Of a DNA stretch of 64,000 bases, positions 33,313 through 45,864 are shown one piece after another. The translations under genes and the position numbers were made by a program. Below the pieces are notes generated by a model. It made no database searches, was not told the DNA's origin, and worked only from the letters and a program-made list of their open reading frames with translations. How positions within the stretch are numbered: position 1 is the stretch's first letter; each line of letters opens with the position of its first letter. Source of the stretch: Achaetomium macrosporum (Eukaryota > Ascomycota > Sordariomycetes > Sordariales > Chaetomiaceae); NCBI GenBank assembly GCA_033296875.1, contig MU860015.1, forward strand, positions 124,001-188,000. The letters run 5' to 3'.

Positions 33313-34935
33313 CCTATTCAGCAGGCCTCCTTGAGTGGAGGGACTGCGCCGCTTGCTGCCTGCCAGGTTGGTGGGTGAGAAGGATAATCGGATAAGTGAT
33401 GTGATGACGCGCGCGAAGTGGCCGTGAGAGATCGAGCCGTCCAAGCGCTCTGTGGGGTTAATGTTGCGATGAACAGGTAAAGTAGGTATTGGCACCTGAT
33501 GACGGTGCCCGATCTGAAGTTGCTCTGCTGAATGCGCAGTACTTTGTATGTACCTTCAGGATGCTGGTCCTCTGGGTAAACTCCCGTCGCTTCACTTGTC
33601 GTAGCTCGCACCGGAAATGCAGTTGCTTCTGAGAAAAGAAAGCTGCCGCAATGTTTAGGTGACTCGCCTCTTCCCCCTTCTGTACTTGATGGGTTAGTGC
33701 CTGGTTTTGGGGCGAGGGGTCTTATGATGCGGCCGGATGATGTAATGCCAAAGCTGCGACACAGTTGTGAGAGTGCGCGAAAAGCTAAGATTCAAAGTTC
33801 CTTTACTTCCTTGGAGGGAGGGCAATCAGTCTGGTAGTGATGCCGCAGATTGCTACTTGAGATAATTAGCAAAGAAACAGATAGTAGCTGCAAATTCGCC
33901 CGCACCCCGATGGTGCTGCGCTTTGGGAAGGCTAGAGGCCTGGGCCGAGACCCAACTGAAGTGGGCGGCCACCTGCTGCGTCAGTCAGGAAAGCCCCTCC
34001 TGTTGTTGCGACATGTATGACAGCGGGGCAGGCTGTGCAGAGCAGTCTCCATTCAGTGGCATTCACGCATGCACCAGCGTGGGGCTGCTCATATTGGTGG
34101 GACGGGAGCAACAAGTCAGAGAATCTAGGTACTGACGATAACTTTAACCCACCTGTTCGTCTCTGTTCCAGAAGAATAAGGCAGGGAATTGCTCAATAGA
34201 CCCAAAGGATGTTTGTTCCCTGCACGGTGTTCCTCTAATCTCCTGCTTTATCCACATGGAAGCTTCCTCCCTTAGACGTATGGAGGCAAGTGTGTTCGAG
34301 CAATTAGCGCCGGTCCTCGGGTCGGACATGGAAAGGCCAGTCTTGAATCTGACTGGCCATCGGATTCCTCCCGAGTGCAGGTCGGCGCTTGAGGCTGTTG
34401 CGACCAGCGACGCAGATGCAGGGGAGGTGCGACCATTGCACAGGGAGATCATGATCCCGGTCTCATTCCAAGATATCCTAACAGAAAAGCCCTCGTGCCT
34501 CATCAGTCCCGTCTAGTAACAACAGAAAACGCCAGTGCTTTGCAGCCAGCACCTCAGAGACCAAGGCCGCCAACCCTGTCTTCCTGGTTGCTGTCCGAGA
34601 ATGCGATAAATCCATTTACGCCGTCAACTCCCAAAAGTCCCATGCTCCCCTATCCCAGTGTTACCATGGTCTTTCTCTTCGCCCATGGATTGCATAGGAC
34701 GCATGGCGCAACTCCTAAGCCATGGGCTATGTCCCGAGCACGCTCCAACTTGACAACGCGTCATGCTCTGTGGAATACTCCGAGTTCCATGATGGGACCG
34801 GGGAGAGATTTCGCACAGGGCTTTCGCGAACCTTTTCGAGGACGACCCCTCGGAGGAAGCAAGCAGCGGCGTATGTATGCATATACTCGAGTACAGCATG
34901 AATTAGTCGTCTCAACCACAAGGGTCTCGATCGCC
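33313..34935. other. 1.6 kb intergenic
   Basis: PP2C promoter and the 3' flank of VPS2. Short frames on both strands (33923-34199, 34495-34947) have no recognisable content, and the last one is antisense to the end of VPS2. Confidence 0.55.
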
Positions 34936-35848
34936 TCATCGTCTTAAGCTGTCAAGCCTTGCTTGAAGGTCGTCGTCGCCCGGGTCGCCGCCGCCGCCGC
35001 CGCCGCCCACCGCCTGGGCAACTTTGGTCTCTGCCACTGCATTCGATTGGAGCCCTGAGGGGGTTTCGCCGAGCTAGATGGCATAGAGCGTCAGTAAGAG
35101 ATTATCCAGAAATGCATTTCAGGGGCAGGCCTACCGCTTGGCTCAGGTCGACGCCAATTTCCTCTAGAACTTGCTCCACTACCTCATCGCCCTCTTCCTC
35201 AAGACCAACATCCATAGCATCGTCGATAGCATCGTCCATCATCTCTTGCCGTTGCTCCATGATGTCGTTCTCACGCTCGAACTCCATGGCAATGCGTTGG
35301 AGGGCCGGAAGATTCATAGTGCGGTTCATGCTACCGAGGGCCATCGTTGCGCCCTTCATGGCTTGCATCATCTGCTCGTTTGTGCGGTATGTCTAGAAGC
35401 GGAAATAATGTCAGGGAGCGAAGGTAGGCGTCTCGTGCGGGCGGGGAGACCGACCTGTAGACGGAGAGAGACCTTCTGCAGTTGACTCCTCATCCCATAG
35501 AATTTCTCGATGTACCTGGAAACGCGCGATTAGCGGTTAACCAGGGCGCCGGAGGAGGGTTAGGACACACCTCCTGGTGCGAACGAGATCTTTGGCCTGG
35601 ACCTTGCAAGCGCCCATTTGGCCCTTCTGGGCGCTCTGGCGAATTTGAGAAATGAGTGTCTTCTCTTGTTTCTCGAGCTTAACTCTCTGTTGATCTAACT
35701 CTCGGATAGCCTTGTCGAGAAGTCGCTGGTTCTTGCGCAGACGCTCTGCCGGCGTCATGCGCTTGCCGAAAGCCCATTCAAGAATCTATCGAGCTGTCAG
35801 TCTCGCCCTGTAATTGCGGTCGGGACAGTGGGGGTAGCTCACATTCAT
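34936..35848 (-). CDS. VPS2: ESCRT-III subunit Vps2/Did4 (CHMP2)
   Basis: Snf7-family protein that assembles on endosomes with Vps24 and recruits Vps4 for multivesicular-body sorting. Exon 1 is only six bases (ATGAAT, 35843-35848). After an intron (35786-35842) the protein continues ILEWAFGKRMTPAERLRKNQ. Further introns fall after KDLVRTRR, after SLRLQ and after DLSQA. The order of segments matches CHMP2A closely: ELDQQRVKLEKQEKTLISQI, QMGACKVQAKDLVRTRR, MQAMKGATMALGSMNR, then MDDAIDDAMDVGLEEEGDE. The C-terminal DDDLQARLDSLRR is a MIM1-type helix that binds the Vps4 MIT domain. A Gly run encoded by GCC repeats (about 34988-35010) precedes it. Confidence 0.95.
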
Positions 35849-36304
35849 GGTGGCAATCTGTCGGCCTTGCCGAGTTGCACGATTGTCAGTGACTACGAGA
35901 GGTGCCGGAAGGGAGTATGAGAGATGGTTGAAGTTGGCCCTGCCAAGAGGCGGTTCGTCAGTCAGTGATCAAGGCAGCGAGTTACAACCTGACTGCCGAT
36001 TTGGGAAATGTGGTGTCCCTGTTACGTGTAAGGTACAGTACGCGCACGGTATTCGGTCACAGGCGAAATCGTGAGTGCAACTCCAGCTGTAGCGAATTTA
36101 TGCACTAACCCTGCATTCCAGCAAAACTCACCCCTGTTAGCGCAAGTGGGCCTTGATAGATAATGCGGAAGTGCATCCAAATCATGCGGTGGATGGCAAC
36201 GATGAAAACAGGAAACCATACGACGTCAAAATTTCGACTATGAATTGCAGCGCCGAGTCACCGTCTAATCTGCTCGACCGTTCCTAAAATCTGCGCCGCC
36301 CACA
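35849..36304. other. Divergent promoter region VPS2/FZO1
   Basis: 456 bases between two divergent start codons, so both promoters must be here. No coding signal seen. Confidence 0.6.
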
Positions 36305-39168
36305 ATGAGCCAAGAGTACTTTTCACCCAAGGGCAAGGCTGTGCCCAGGTACACCGACAGCGACAATGGCGAATCCGGAAGCGCGTCGAGTTCGAGCCAT
36401 CCGAGTGCTCCAACCCCGCCAGCAGCATCCGACGTACCCGCGTACATGACTGTCGGAACCGGCTCAACTTCGCAATACGCTGCTCATCTTCAAGCGATGC
36501 TCGAACGAGACTCTGGGTACGGCGGCAGCAATGCTGGTGACGAAGTAAGCCCATCAATGTCCGGCCTGAGCGCTGCGGGTGCTTGGGATCCTGCCATTCA
36601 TGCAGACGGGCCAACATATCCCCAGACCTCATCCTCTTCGGGCCACATCGCGACTGCCGACCATCGATCCCAGGCGGGAGCTGTTCATCAGCTCTGGTAC
36701 AACCAGCACCGAGCGACCCTTGGCCGCGCCATCAGCACCGTCGTGGAGCTCTTGAGGGAGCTGCAGGAGAAGAACGCGGTATGGCCCGCCCACTATCCAT
36801 CAGTTCAGCGCGCTGCGCTCGATGCACCCTCGCGTCCGAGCTCAAGACCTGGGATCCACCAAGCATACTCGACCGCTGGTGATCTCGCTACTGCGCCATC
36901 CTTCCCTACACCGGCCCCTCCGCTCCGGCGAGCTATGACGTCCTTGGAGGACGTCGAGGCCGAATCCAGCAGGGCCGCCGAGAACAGAGTGCCCACCGAG
37001 CCTCGACTCGTCACGCCGCAGATAGCCCAAGAATTCTCGGTGTTCAAGCTGGACCTGAAGCTCGGCGGCTTGCACCAGGCGGAGCTCGTGCACTCGTTGG
37101 AGAAGGCCTCGATTGCCTCGCTATTAGATGGGAAGATACAGTCGAGCATCAAGCATCTGCAGTCCCTCAGGGAGCGCATAGAGGATACGTCAAGCAAGGT
37201 ATTGGTGACGGGCGATCTGAACGCGGGGAAGTCAACTTTCTGCAATGCATTGCTTCGGCGCAAGATTCTGCCAGAGGACCAGCAACCTTGCACAAGCATA
37301 TTCTGCGAAGTTCTTGATGCGAGGGAGAATTGCGGCATCGAAGAGGTTCACGCCGTTCACAAAGACGCCACCTACGACCGCCACGATGAATCCACCTACG
37401 ATGTCTATGCGCTCAAGGATCTGGAAAAGATCGTGGTGGATAACACGCTGTACATGCAATGCAAGGTTTATGTGAAGGACGTACGGACCATCGATGAGTC
37501 GCTGCTGAACAACGGCGTTGTGGACATTGCTCTTATCGATGCCCCTGGGCTCAACATGGACACCACCAAGACCACAGCCATCTTTGCGCGGCAGGAGGAA
37601 ATTGACGTTGTTGTCTTCGTCGTCTCCGCCAGCAACCACTTTACCCAGACATCAACCGAGTTCATCCGAGCGGCGGCCGCCGAGAAGGCCTATCTCTTCA
37701 TCGTGGTGAACGGTTACGACAATATCAGGGATAAGGAACGGTGCCAGAAGTTGATTCTTAACCAGATCAGGACTCTGAGCCCTGCCACTTTCAAAGAGTC
37801 CGCCGAGCTGGTTCATTTCGTATCAAGCGCGGCTATCCCCATGGCGCCGGCTCCGCCAGGGGGTCCCGGTGGCGGCGGGTCTGGCAGTTCAAGTGGTGGC
37901 GGATTCGACGATGATCCGGGAGATGACGATCCAAAGGGAAAGGGCAAAAACAAGGAAATGCTCCGCGACTTTTCGGCCCTCGAACAGTCCTTGCGCAGGT
38001 TCGTGCTAGAGAAAAGGGCGCGCTCCAAGCTGGCTCCGGCAAAGACATACCTGATGAACATTCTGAACGACGTAAACGTGTTGGCTACCGTCAACACAGA
38101 GGTCGCTCAGTCGGAGTTCGACAGGGTGAACAAGGAGCTGCAAGAGATTGAGCCCCAGCTCGAATCAAGCAAGCGGGCCAGGTCCGAGATCAACGACAAG
38201 GTCGACCAGACCATTGAGCAAACCTGCAAGGACGTGTACGATTACTCCCGCTCGACAATCAGCTCGGCCATCGCTCACGCCGGCGAGGGGAATCTCGGCA
38301 TCCCGTACCCGGGGTTATTCGGCGCATTCCAGTATGCTGACGAGCTGAAGGAGGCCATGCTGTCGCAGATTGCGGCATCGGTAGTGCAATGTGAGGAGCA
38401 CGCTCGCACCAAGACCGTCGCTGGTGTCAACATGATCAAGCAACTTGGTATCCTCCATCTCGGGAATGAATACGAGAATCTCAACTTTAAGTCAGACGTC
38501 ATGTTCCAACATAAGAAGCATGCCCTGGCTCGTCAGGTCGATATTGCCACGGAATTCTGGGATTTCGTTGACTGGTCGACGCTGCTGCAGAGAGAGGAGA
38601 AGGCGGGCATGGCCTTGACTGTCGCTGGCGTCGTTGGTACGGGCGTCCTCAGTGGCTATGGCCAGTTGAATATTGCCTTCCGCGTTGCGCAGCTCTTAGG
38701 AAGCCATAACCTACGCCGCTTGATTGTTCCTGGTGTCATTGCAGCAGGTGAGTTCGATCTATAGGTCAACATCTGTTTAACTCCTTACCATATGCTAACC
38801 TACCTGCCACAGCGGCGGCGACGGCCTTCTACATTCTCAGCCAAATCCCTCGCTCCCTCCCGCATCGCCTCAGCGCGAAGATCTCAACACAGCTTTCGGC
38901 CATGGACTATGTCCACTCCAACAGCACCCGTATCTCGGGCACGGTGCGCAAGGTCCTGCTTATTCCGGCCAACTCACTGCGGGTCGGCCTCCAGCGCTCT
39001 GTCGAGCAGCTCGACATCCGCCGGAACGACACGCTCAAGGTGCGCAAGGAGAGCCACGATGCCCTCAGGTACTTTAGCAATCTAGCCCAGAAAAGCGCCC
39101 ACCAGCGCCGCCAGCTCGAAACGGTGGATCTTGATGCGCACCCGCTTGGAGTTCACGGTAGTCACTGA
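36305..39168 (+). CDS. FZO1: Mitofusin Fzo1, outer-membrane dynamin-like GTPase
   Basis: Drives mitochondrial outer-membrane fusion. Exon 1 is 36305-38747, the intron 38748-38812 (GTGAGT donor, GCTAAC branch) and exon 2 38813-39168. The total is 932 residues. The N-terminal 240 residues are Ser/Pro-rich and variable. The GTPase domain has the P-loop VTGDLNAGKSTFCNALL (near residue 300), G3 IALIDAPGLNMD and the G4 position read as NGYD. An acidic/Gly-rich linker (GGPGGGGSGSSSGGG) and heptad segments precede the paired hydrophobic spans (ALTVAGVVGTGVLSG and LIVPGVIAAAAATAFYIL, about residues 775-830). The C-terminal coiled coil ends the protein. The P-loop and span pattern identify Fzo1. The start at 36305 is the first ATG of the frame. 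Confidence 0.95.
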
Positions 39169-39865
39169 GGCGGAAGATCTTTTGTAAGATACCGCTGTTT
39201 TGGTATTCGGCGTTGGGGGGTGCTTCTGGTCTCAAAAGCGAACAGCATGCCACATGGGCAGGGTCATTTCGGGCAACTCGCAGGTTCAAAGGTGGCGTAA
39301 GTTGCTTGAATGATCCCCCCTGGCTCAGGAAGGTCGGAAAAGGTTGGCCAACGACGATGAAACGAGACTCCGCTCGTTTAGTTTTCCTTGATATATTTTG
39401 TTAGAATACCTCTGATGTGAGTGATGACGGGTAAAAATGAGACTTAGACTGCATGGACTAGTAATTCCGCTAGAGCCCAGGCCACTAGCTGCCTCGTTCC
39501 CGCCGCCATTCACAAGTAGCGTGACAATGCCGGTCTTCCTGATTACTAGTTTACTTTACCCTTTCCCTTCTGCTGCTGTCTTCTCTCCTTTCCGCTTCTA
39601 CCATGCCGCTGGCTAGATCGTATGACGGGATATCGTGGAATGGTAGCCAGGCGTTCATAATAGAAGCGGAAACCAGAGATCAACATTACACTCATACTGC
39701 CACGTAGCCCATGGTCTCGCAATCAGCTGGAGCGTGGGATCCCAAGCATATGCATGGGGGTATACATCATCAGGTCGGACTCGAGGAATTGCATGCGCAC
39801 AACCATTGGACGACTCCATGAAGAGGGTCGAGACCAAACCCTTTCCTGTTCTCGAGCCCTACGTC
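39169..39865. other. Intergenic between convergent genes
   Basis: About 700 bases holding the 3' ends of FZO1 and the ADA-like gene. No gene seen. Confidence 0.55.
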
Positions 39866-41379
39866 TTACTGCATGCAGAGAATGGACCTCAGTCTTCTCT
39901 TCTCCTCTTCCCCTCCGAAAATGACGTCCACTCCTTTCCTCACCAGGGCGCAAATCTCTGCGTGGTTGAGCCCGAAATGCCGGGCCACGAGGGCATACTC
40001 GTTCGACAAGGGACTGCCGAAAACGCCTACATCGTCCGTCTTTGCTCGACCTAAGTCGGTGAGTAGTTGTTCTCCCCAGCGGTCAGACATCCTTTACAAG
40101 GCAGGACTTACACTCAAGACGACCACGGTCTCCTCGACTTTCCACCACTCTGCAAAGTGACTGCCCATGATCAGCACGACGTTCTCGGAGCAGGACGGCC
40201 AAAACCCAAAACCTACTGGCTCTCAAACCCGCCATGAATCATGCCAGCATGGACATTGCAGCTCAGACACAGCTCCAACCCGATGCCCGGCCGCCTGACA
40301 ATGTTCCTCTTCACCCTGTCACTCACATGGATGACATGCCCGATCCGCTCCGGCCGCCAACCCAATAGCATGTCCAACTCGGCATCGCTGGCCGAACATT
40401 CCGCCTCCGCGAAATGCAACATCATGCCCATCCCTGGAACCCGCCTCGCTTCCTCAAAGATAAGGCCTACCGCCGGGTGCAGCGGGACGGCCGGGTTGCC
40501 GCCGAGGTCGATTCCCACGACGCCACGGCCAAGGAAGTGTTTGGCGAGCAAAAGCACCTGGGACGCTTGCGTGGGTGTATGGCGGCGGTCGATCTAGATT
40601 CACGCACCCGCCACCACATTGGGCGCTTGCTTGTCAACATTCCCATGCACTTGGATGGCTCGTTTTTTGTCCTTCCCTATTCTCTTCCGTTCATGGTTGG
40701 GAATAGAATAGCAGTCAAGGCGGCGGCACGTACCGAGAGAATCAACTTTGTCCTCAATTTCATTGGCTCCCCCTACTCCTTCGCGCTCGTACTCGGCGAT
40801 GGTGTCCAGAATGGTCTGGACGTAATCTGCCTGTCAAGCCTGCGCCCGGCATCGCGCGGGGCGCGGTGCGCAGCTCGAGGTAGACTACGCCGTCGGCAGC
40901 GAAGTCCCGGAGCACGGAGAGCGTGGCGTAGCGCAGGGTGGCGGCGTCGTTGATGAGGTTGTAGATGTACGAGGAGAAGAGGGGGAAGAAGCTGTGATGG
41001 GGTGTTAGGGATGCCCATGTTCAGAGGCTTGGCTGATAACTAATGTGCGCTGCCCCAGTCAAGGGTTTGCGTACGTCTTCAAGTCATAGTCGTGTTTCCC
41101 CGGGGGCATCTCGACGGGCGATCCTGCAGACTGGTCTCCCCCGCGGCTTTCTTCATGACCCAGATCTCGTGGAGGCATTGTCGACTGATGCTGCCGCTGA
41201 GATGGGCATGGAGCTATTTGGGTTGGGAATGGGTATTAGTTAGACACGGCTAACGTGCTGTTGATTTCCACTCTTGCTCTGGGTGAGGCGCATAAATAGG
41301 CGAGTAAACATTTAGCTAGTGATACCTCGATTTTTGGAAGTGCCTTGTAGTCAACGACGATGGTCTGGGAGCCGGTCAT
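39866..41379 (-). pseudogene. Adenosine-deaminase-like (ADAL/MAPDA type) gene with three apparent frameshifts
   Basis: Metal-dependent deaminase family; ADAL members remove the amine from N6-methyl-AMP. Exon 1 (41326-41379) reads MTGSQTIVVDYKALPKIE. An intron (41214-41325) leads to LHAHLSGSISRQCLHEIW with the zinc HxH. Other catalytic parts are present: MMLHFAEAECSA, RIGHVIHV and, in the last exon, TDDVGVFGSPLSNEY. The frame breaks at three places: near 41121 (between SLQDRP and VEMPPGKHDYDLK, one base short in a C-run), near 40827 (before DYVQTILDTIAEYERE, one extra base) and near 40767 (before MKLRTKLILS, one extra G in a five-G run). Splicing then continues IDRRHTPTQASQVLLLAKHF. Intact active-site residues argue for recent decay or sequencing error. 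Confidence 0.75.
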
Positions 41380-43000
41380 TTTAACCACCGTAGTAAGGTA
41401 TTGTACTGTACCTATGGGCCATATAAGGTATCTGCTCCAGGTTGACGATCATATGCAGGTATGCACTGTACAGTACCTGAATACCACCAGTTCAGCCGTT
41501 GTGCACCAACGCCACCTTGCGCCGCCTCCCCAGACTCCGACTTCAGTGGCGCCGGGGAATGCCGGGGTGATGCCGAGGGATGCTGGGAACTTCCTTTTCC
41601 AAAAGGAAGTCCACCGCTGGAAAGTGTCTCATATCATCGTCAGGTAAAGCGACCCCAAATTCAAAGTAAATTTAACGACTTGACGGGCTTCGGCTCATCG
41701 TAAGTAGACCGCTGGCCCTCCCTTGGTTTCAACATTTTCTTCTGGAAATCCAGAGCTGACAATCCGGAGACATTTCCGTCGCCGAGGCTGCGCTGTCCAT
41801 CGATTCGGGATGACAACCCGGAGCAGTGGCAGCCAATTTCTGGGTTACTGGCCGCCCCGGCTTGGGTCTCCCGCCCTTCACGCCACATCGATGCATCTGG
41901 CACAGAAATCGAATCGCCCGAGAGCCTATCGAAGCATTATGATCTTTCCGCCCCCATCTGCTCGCCATTGCCTCGTTTTTCCCTTTCCTTCCCCTCCCTT
42001 TACCTGGCTCGATGTCAGTCTTATCTGTGACTACGAGTATGTACATGTCTTGAATCGATTTCAAAGCCACCTTACCTGTGAAACTCGCGAAATTCGATTT
42101 TGAAGCTGCTTCTTGGCAATTGAACCAGTAATTGGGAAGTGCCCGACGTCCGTGCGCAAAGCTAATGTCCGGCCGGCAGCTCCACTGCTGTAGGAGGACC
42201 CCGCCGCCTTGGCTTAGTCTCCTTGTCGCTTAACAATTCGATCCCGCGATGCGGTGGTCCTCTCCGCCTCCACATTCTTCCTTAGGAATCCACCTCATGA
42301 TTTCATGTTGAACTTCGAGATGATCGACGGTTAAAAGGGTCCCAAGAAAGCTGCAGTAAAACCGCGGATTGCATTGGCTGAAATTGGAGCTTTGCCAGTT
42401 GCAGCTCGCCCTGAACGCCGCTTGTCCGTTAACATCTCCCTGCAGCCTGCAACAACGCTCTGCTACCTTGAACCACGGTCCCCCTGGTCGGTTACCCCCC
42501 AATCCATTCCCGAATCAGAGGTAGCGCATGGGTAATAATCGCAAATCCGGCCGGGCTCCCGTCCCACCGGCCAAGCTCCTCGACCATTCGCGCTCGCTGC
42601 ACCAAATCTTTTCACCCTCCTCTTATCCCCTTCCCCCTTAAACCGCACCCTGCATCAGGAGAACATCGCGACCGAGCATGGGAAAGCGGTCGCGTTTGCT
42701 CTGATTTATTCCCTTCTCTTGAGCCATACCCGTTTACGGCTCTTGCGGCCACTTTGCATTACCCAATCGACGAAACCCCGGTCGCCACCTCCCGTCTCCG
42801 CTCTTCCATCCCATCTTCGTACCTTAGTCATTTCGCTACAATACCTGTTCCGGCCTGCTCAGCGGTTTTGCCGCTTCGACGAGCATTCAACCACCCTAAT
42901 TCCCAACGATCTTTTTTGCGCTCAATCCTGAACATCTTCATCACCCTCAGAAGCAACCCGCGCCTATTCGCCAATCGCGGTTCGCGCCTTCACAACAGAG
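41380..43000. other. 1.6 kb divergent intergenic, ADA-like and G-beta promoters
   Basis: Contains the start-side flanks of both genes. The 42600-43000 part is pyrimidine-rich and CT-spaced, as is usual for a long leader before a highly expressed fungal gene. Short frames (42719-42931, 42754-43077) would be upstream frames in that leader; none has recognisable sequence. Confidence 0.55.
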
Positions 43001-44320
43001 ATGGATTCCGGTCGGCCAAGCGACGTGTCGCCAGAGGCGATGCAAGCACGCATTCAGCAGGCACGTCGCGAGGCTGAGACGCTCAAGGACAGAATCAAAA
43101 GGAAGAAGGAAGAGCTTGCCGACACGACGCGTGAGTGCCATAGCGATCAACGTTTGGTTGTCGGATTGCCATACTGACACATATAATGTTGTCCAGTCCG
43201 CGCCGTGGCGTCGCAAGCGCACGAACCGATTCCTAAGACCCAAATGATGAGGACGAAAAGGACACTGAAGGGTCATCTCGCCAAGATCTATGCTATGCAC
43301 TGGTCAACCGACCGGAGGCATCTCGTTTCGGCATCACAAGACGGCAAGTTGATTATCTGGGACGCGTACACAACAAATAAAGTCCACGCCATTCCGCTCC
43401 GGTCGTCGTGGGTGATGACTTGCGCCTACGCACCGAGCGGGAACTACGTTGCCTGCGGCGGTCTGGACAACATTTGCTCCATTTATAACCTCAACCAGAA
43501 CCGTGATGGGCCCACACGGGTAGCCAGGGAACTTTCAGGGCACGCCGGCTACCTATCGTGCTGCCGCTTCATCAACGACCGCAGCATCCTTACCTCATCT
43601 GGTGATATGACGTGCATGAAGTGGGACATCGAGACCGGCAGTAAGGTCGTCGAATTCGCGGACCACCTCGGCGATGTCATGAGCATCAGCCTCAATCCCA
43701 CAAATCAGAACACATTCATATCCGGCGCCTGCGATGCTTTTGCGAAGCTGTGGGATATCCGTGCCGGGAAGGCCGTGCAGACATTCGCTGGTCATGAGTC
43801 CGACATCAATGCCATTCAGTTCTTCCCTGACGGCCACTCGTTCGTAACGGGATCCGACGATGCTACGTGCCGGCTCTTCGATATCCGCGCAGACAGGGAA
43901 TTGAACTTCTACGGCGTAAGTAGAGAAAGCGATCCATCTGTACCGGCTCACTCTAACGCATTGCTTGTAGTCGGAGTCTATTCTCTGCGGCATTACCTCG
44001 GTTGCCACGTCCGTATCCGGGCGGTTGCTGTTCGCTGGCTACGACGACTTTGAGTGCAAGGTGAGTTAAGTACCCGTTCTGTTGGCCCGCACAGTCGATG
44101 CTAACCGTTCGACCGAAAGGTCTGGGATATCACTCGGGGAGAGAAGGTTGGCTCCCTTGTAGGCCACGAGAACCGGGTCAGCTGTCTGGGCGTGTCCAAC
44201 GACGGCATAAGCTTGTGCACGGGTTCTTGGGACGCATTCGTAAGTTCTGTTGTCCGCCATGACAATTCCTGGTGTCCCAGGTTGCTGAGAACCGCATAGC
44301 TCAAGGTCTGGGCCTATTAA
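43001..44320 (+). CDS. GNB1: Heterotrimeric G-protein beta subunit
   Basis: WD40 propeller that with Ggamma binds Galpha and transmits pheromone, nutrient and developmental signals at the plasma membrane. Five exons: 43001-43130, 43197-43915, 43971-44060, 44120-44239 and 44300-44320 (last intron 44240-44299), giving 359 residues. An N-terminal coiled coil ([18 protein letters not shown]) pairs with Ggamma. Seven WD repeats follow, e.g. [52 protein letters not shown] and [17 protein letters not shown]. The terminus is LKVWAY, where most animal Gbeta end in KIWN. Length and repeat order match fungal Gbeta such as Neurospora GNB-1 and Cryphonectria CPGB-1. The start at 43001 is the only ATG giving the full coiled coil. 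Confidence 0.96.
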
Positions 44321-45394
44321 TTGCCCTTACGATGCCGATACGGTCTACCTTACTGGATAGCCGATCCCATCGCGCCGCCTCAGAAGAGACTATCGAGTGC
44401 CCCCTCTTTTTTCTTTGTGGTTTCTAATTCAACCTTGACGATACGCCTGCTTAATCTGCGGCCTGGCGTGTACAGGACGAAGTCACGACACCCTTTTCCA
44501 TCCTCCCGATCTGCCTCGGTCGTGGCCCGGGAGAGCCAGCTAATCCGACTCAGCAACTGACGGAACATGACCAATTCTATCCGGCCCACGGCGCCATTTT
44601 CTTCATGTCATCTTCTCCGATACTTTCGTTGCACCATAGTCGTTTCTATGGCTTCGTATGGGCGGCTCCTGTATTATAAATGTTATCTTTGTTTGCTATC
44701 TGCCGGCCAACATTGACAAAAATCCTATGATGTGCTTGGTTTTCGGCTCTGTGTCTCGGTTCAAACTTGGCTAGCTAGCCACAAAGAAAAGAGAAACGTT
44801 GCATTTTGAGGTCTGGAGGGCTTGCTTAGATCGTTTTATGTTGTTATGGGGTTACTGGGGAGGAGATATCAAGCAAGCTTTGTAAGTTCGGCTTCGCAAC
44901 TTGTCACTTGGTACCTAACCAAACGTTCTTCAAGTGTTTGACATCAAGCGGTTGTGTTCTGAACCATGTTTGTTGATTCCCAGTTACGCCCTATTCGTGT
45001 TTCTACATACTACTTTCATGACCGCTCCCCCTTGCTTTGAATCTGCCCACGTCACCCCGTCCATCTGTTTCTCTTTCGGGAGTAACATCAGCCCGCCGGT
45101 ATTAAAATCTATGGTGATACAATACGGAAAACGAACTAAGAGGCACTTTCCGATCAACAAGCGCGGGAGGACTGCGATAAAGTACCGAGTGCGACTGGGA
45201 CGAGGACAAGGAGATCGGAATAATCCAGAGGGAACTACAATGATCTCAACACAAGCCCTGCCAATCCTGAGTCCAAGGTATTCACTACCCAAAAGGATGT
45301 TCCCAGACACCAAGCTAACTCCCCGCTAGGCCTACGTGTATGCCGGCGCGCCATATCTTCCAATCAAGCGACATGTCTATAACCCCCTCAAAAT

Positions 45395-45751
45395 ATGCGG
45401 ATGTTTGATCTGCTCTGTCAAAAATGCATCGGCGAGATGTACATACAATACACCGGCGATGTTGAGCGGGGCTGCTCCAGGCGACACGTTATGGCCCTCG
45501 TTACTATGAACCTTCAACAACCGGAGATCTACGGCGAGTCCGTCATCGTGGAGCGCCACGTCTCCAAGACAGGCGCAAGCCGCTTCAAGGTCAAAACTGC
45601 CCTAGGTCAGACCCAGTTTATTACAGGTCTTCGCCTCCTTCCGCTTGTAAGGTATCGGTTGAGGAGCTGGTTCAAGGGGGTGATCGCGGAGAGAGATCTT
45701 CTTCCCCTCCGGATGCTTCCGGGCAAACCAGACGGGAGCGGGAACTGGTAG
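45395..45751 (+). pseudogene. Smc6-like gene fragment
   Basis: Codons at about 45515-45613 read QQPEIYGESVIVERHVSKTG and continue ASRFKVKTALGQT. This closely resembles the segment of fungal Smc6 after the ATPase N-lobe, where a YGxSIIVERHFxRxGxSxFK pattern is usual. Smc6 is a DNA-repair SMC ATPase of over 1000 residues. Here there is no Walker A before it and no coiled coil after it, and flanking codons do not look like Smc6. I read it as a duplicated, truncated fragment of a gene located elsewhere. Short size makes this tentative; it could also be an exon of an unrelated gene that I cannot see. Confidence 0.5.
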
Positions 45752-45864
45752 TTGGGAGGGCGGCGTGGCTGTCTTTACTTTGTTTGTCGTTCGTCCGGGT
45801 GTTTATTGGTTTGCTGGTCACTCAAGGAGGGGGAGATTCTGGTTCCTCTCGGGTCTTTTGGAAA

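Noticed and set aside
33313..33495. Upstream extension of the PP2C gene
   Set aside because: Open frame but it begins at GTG (33495); no ATG and no conserved sequence before 33312.
34988..35010. GCC triplet repeat as a separate microsatellite feature
   Set aside because: It is the coding sequence for a Gly run near the C-terminus of Vps2.
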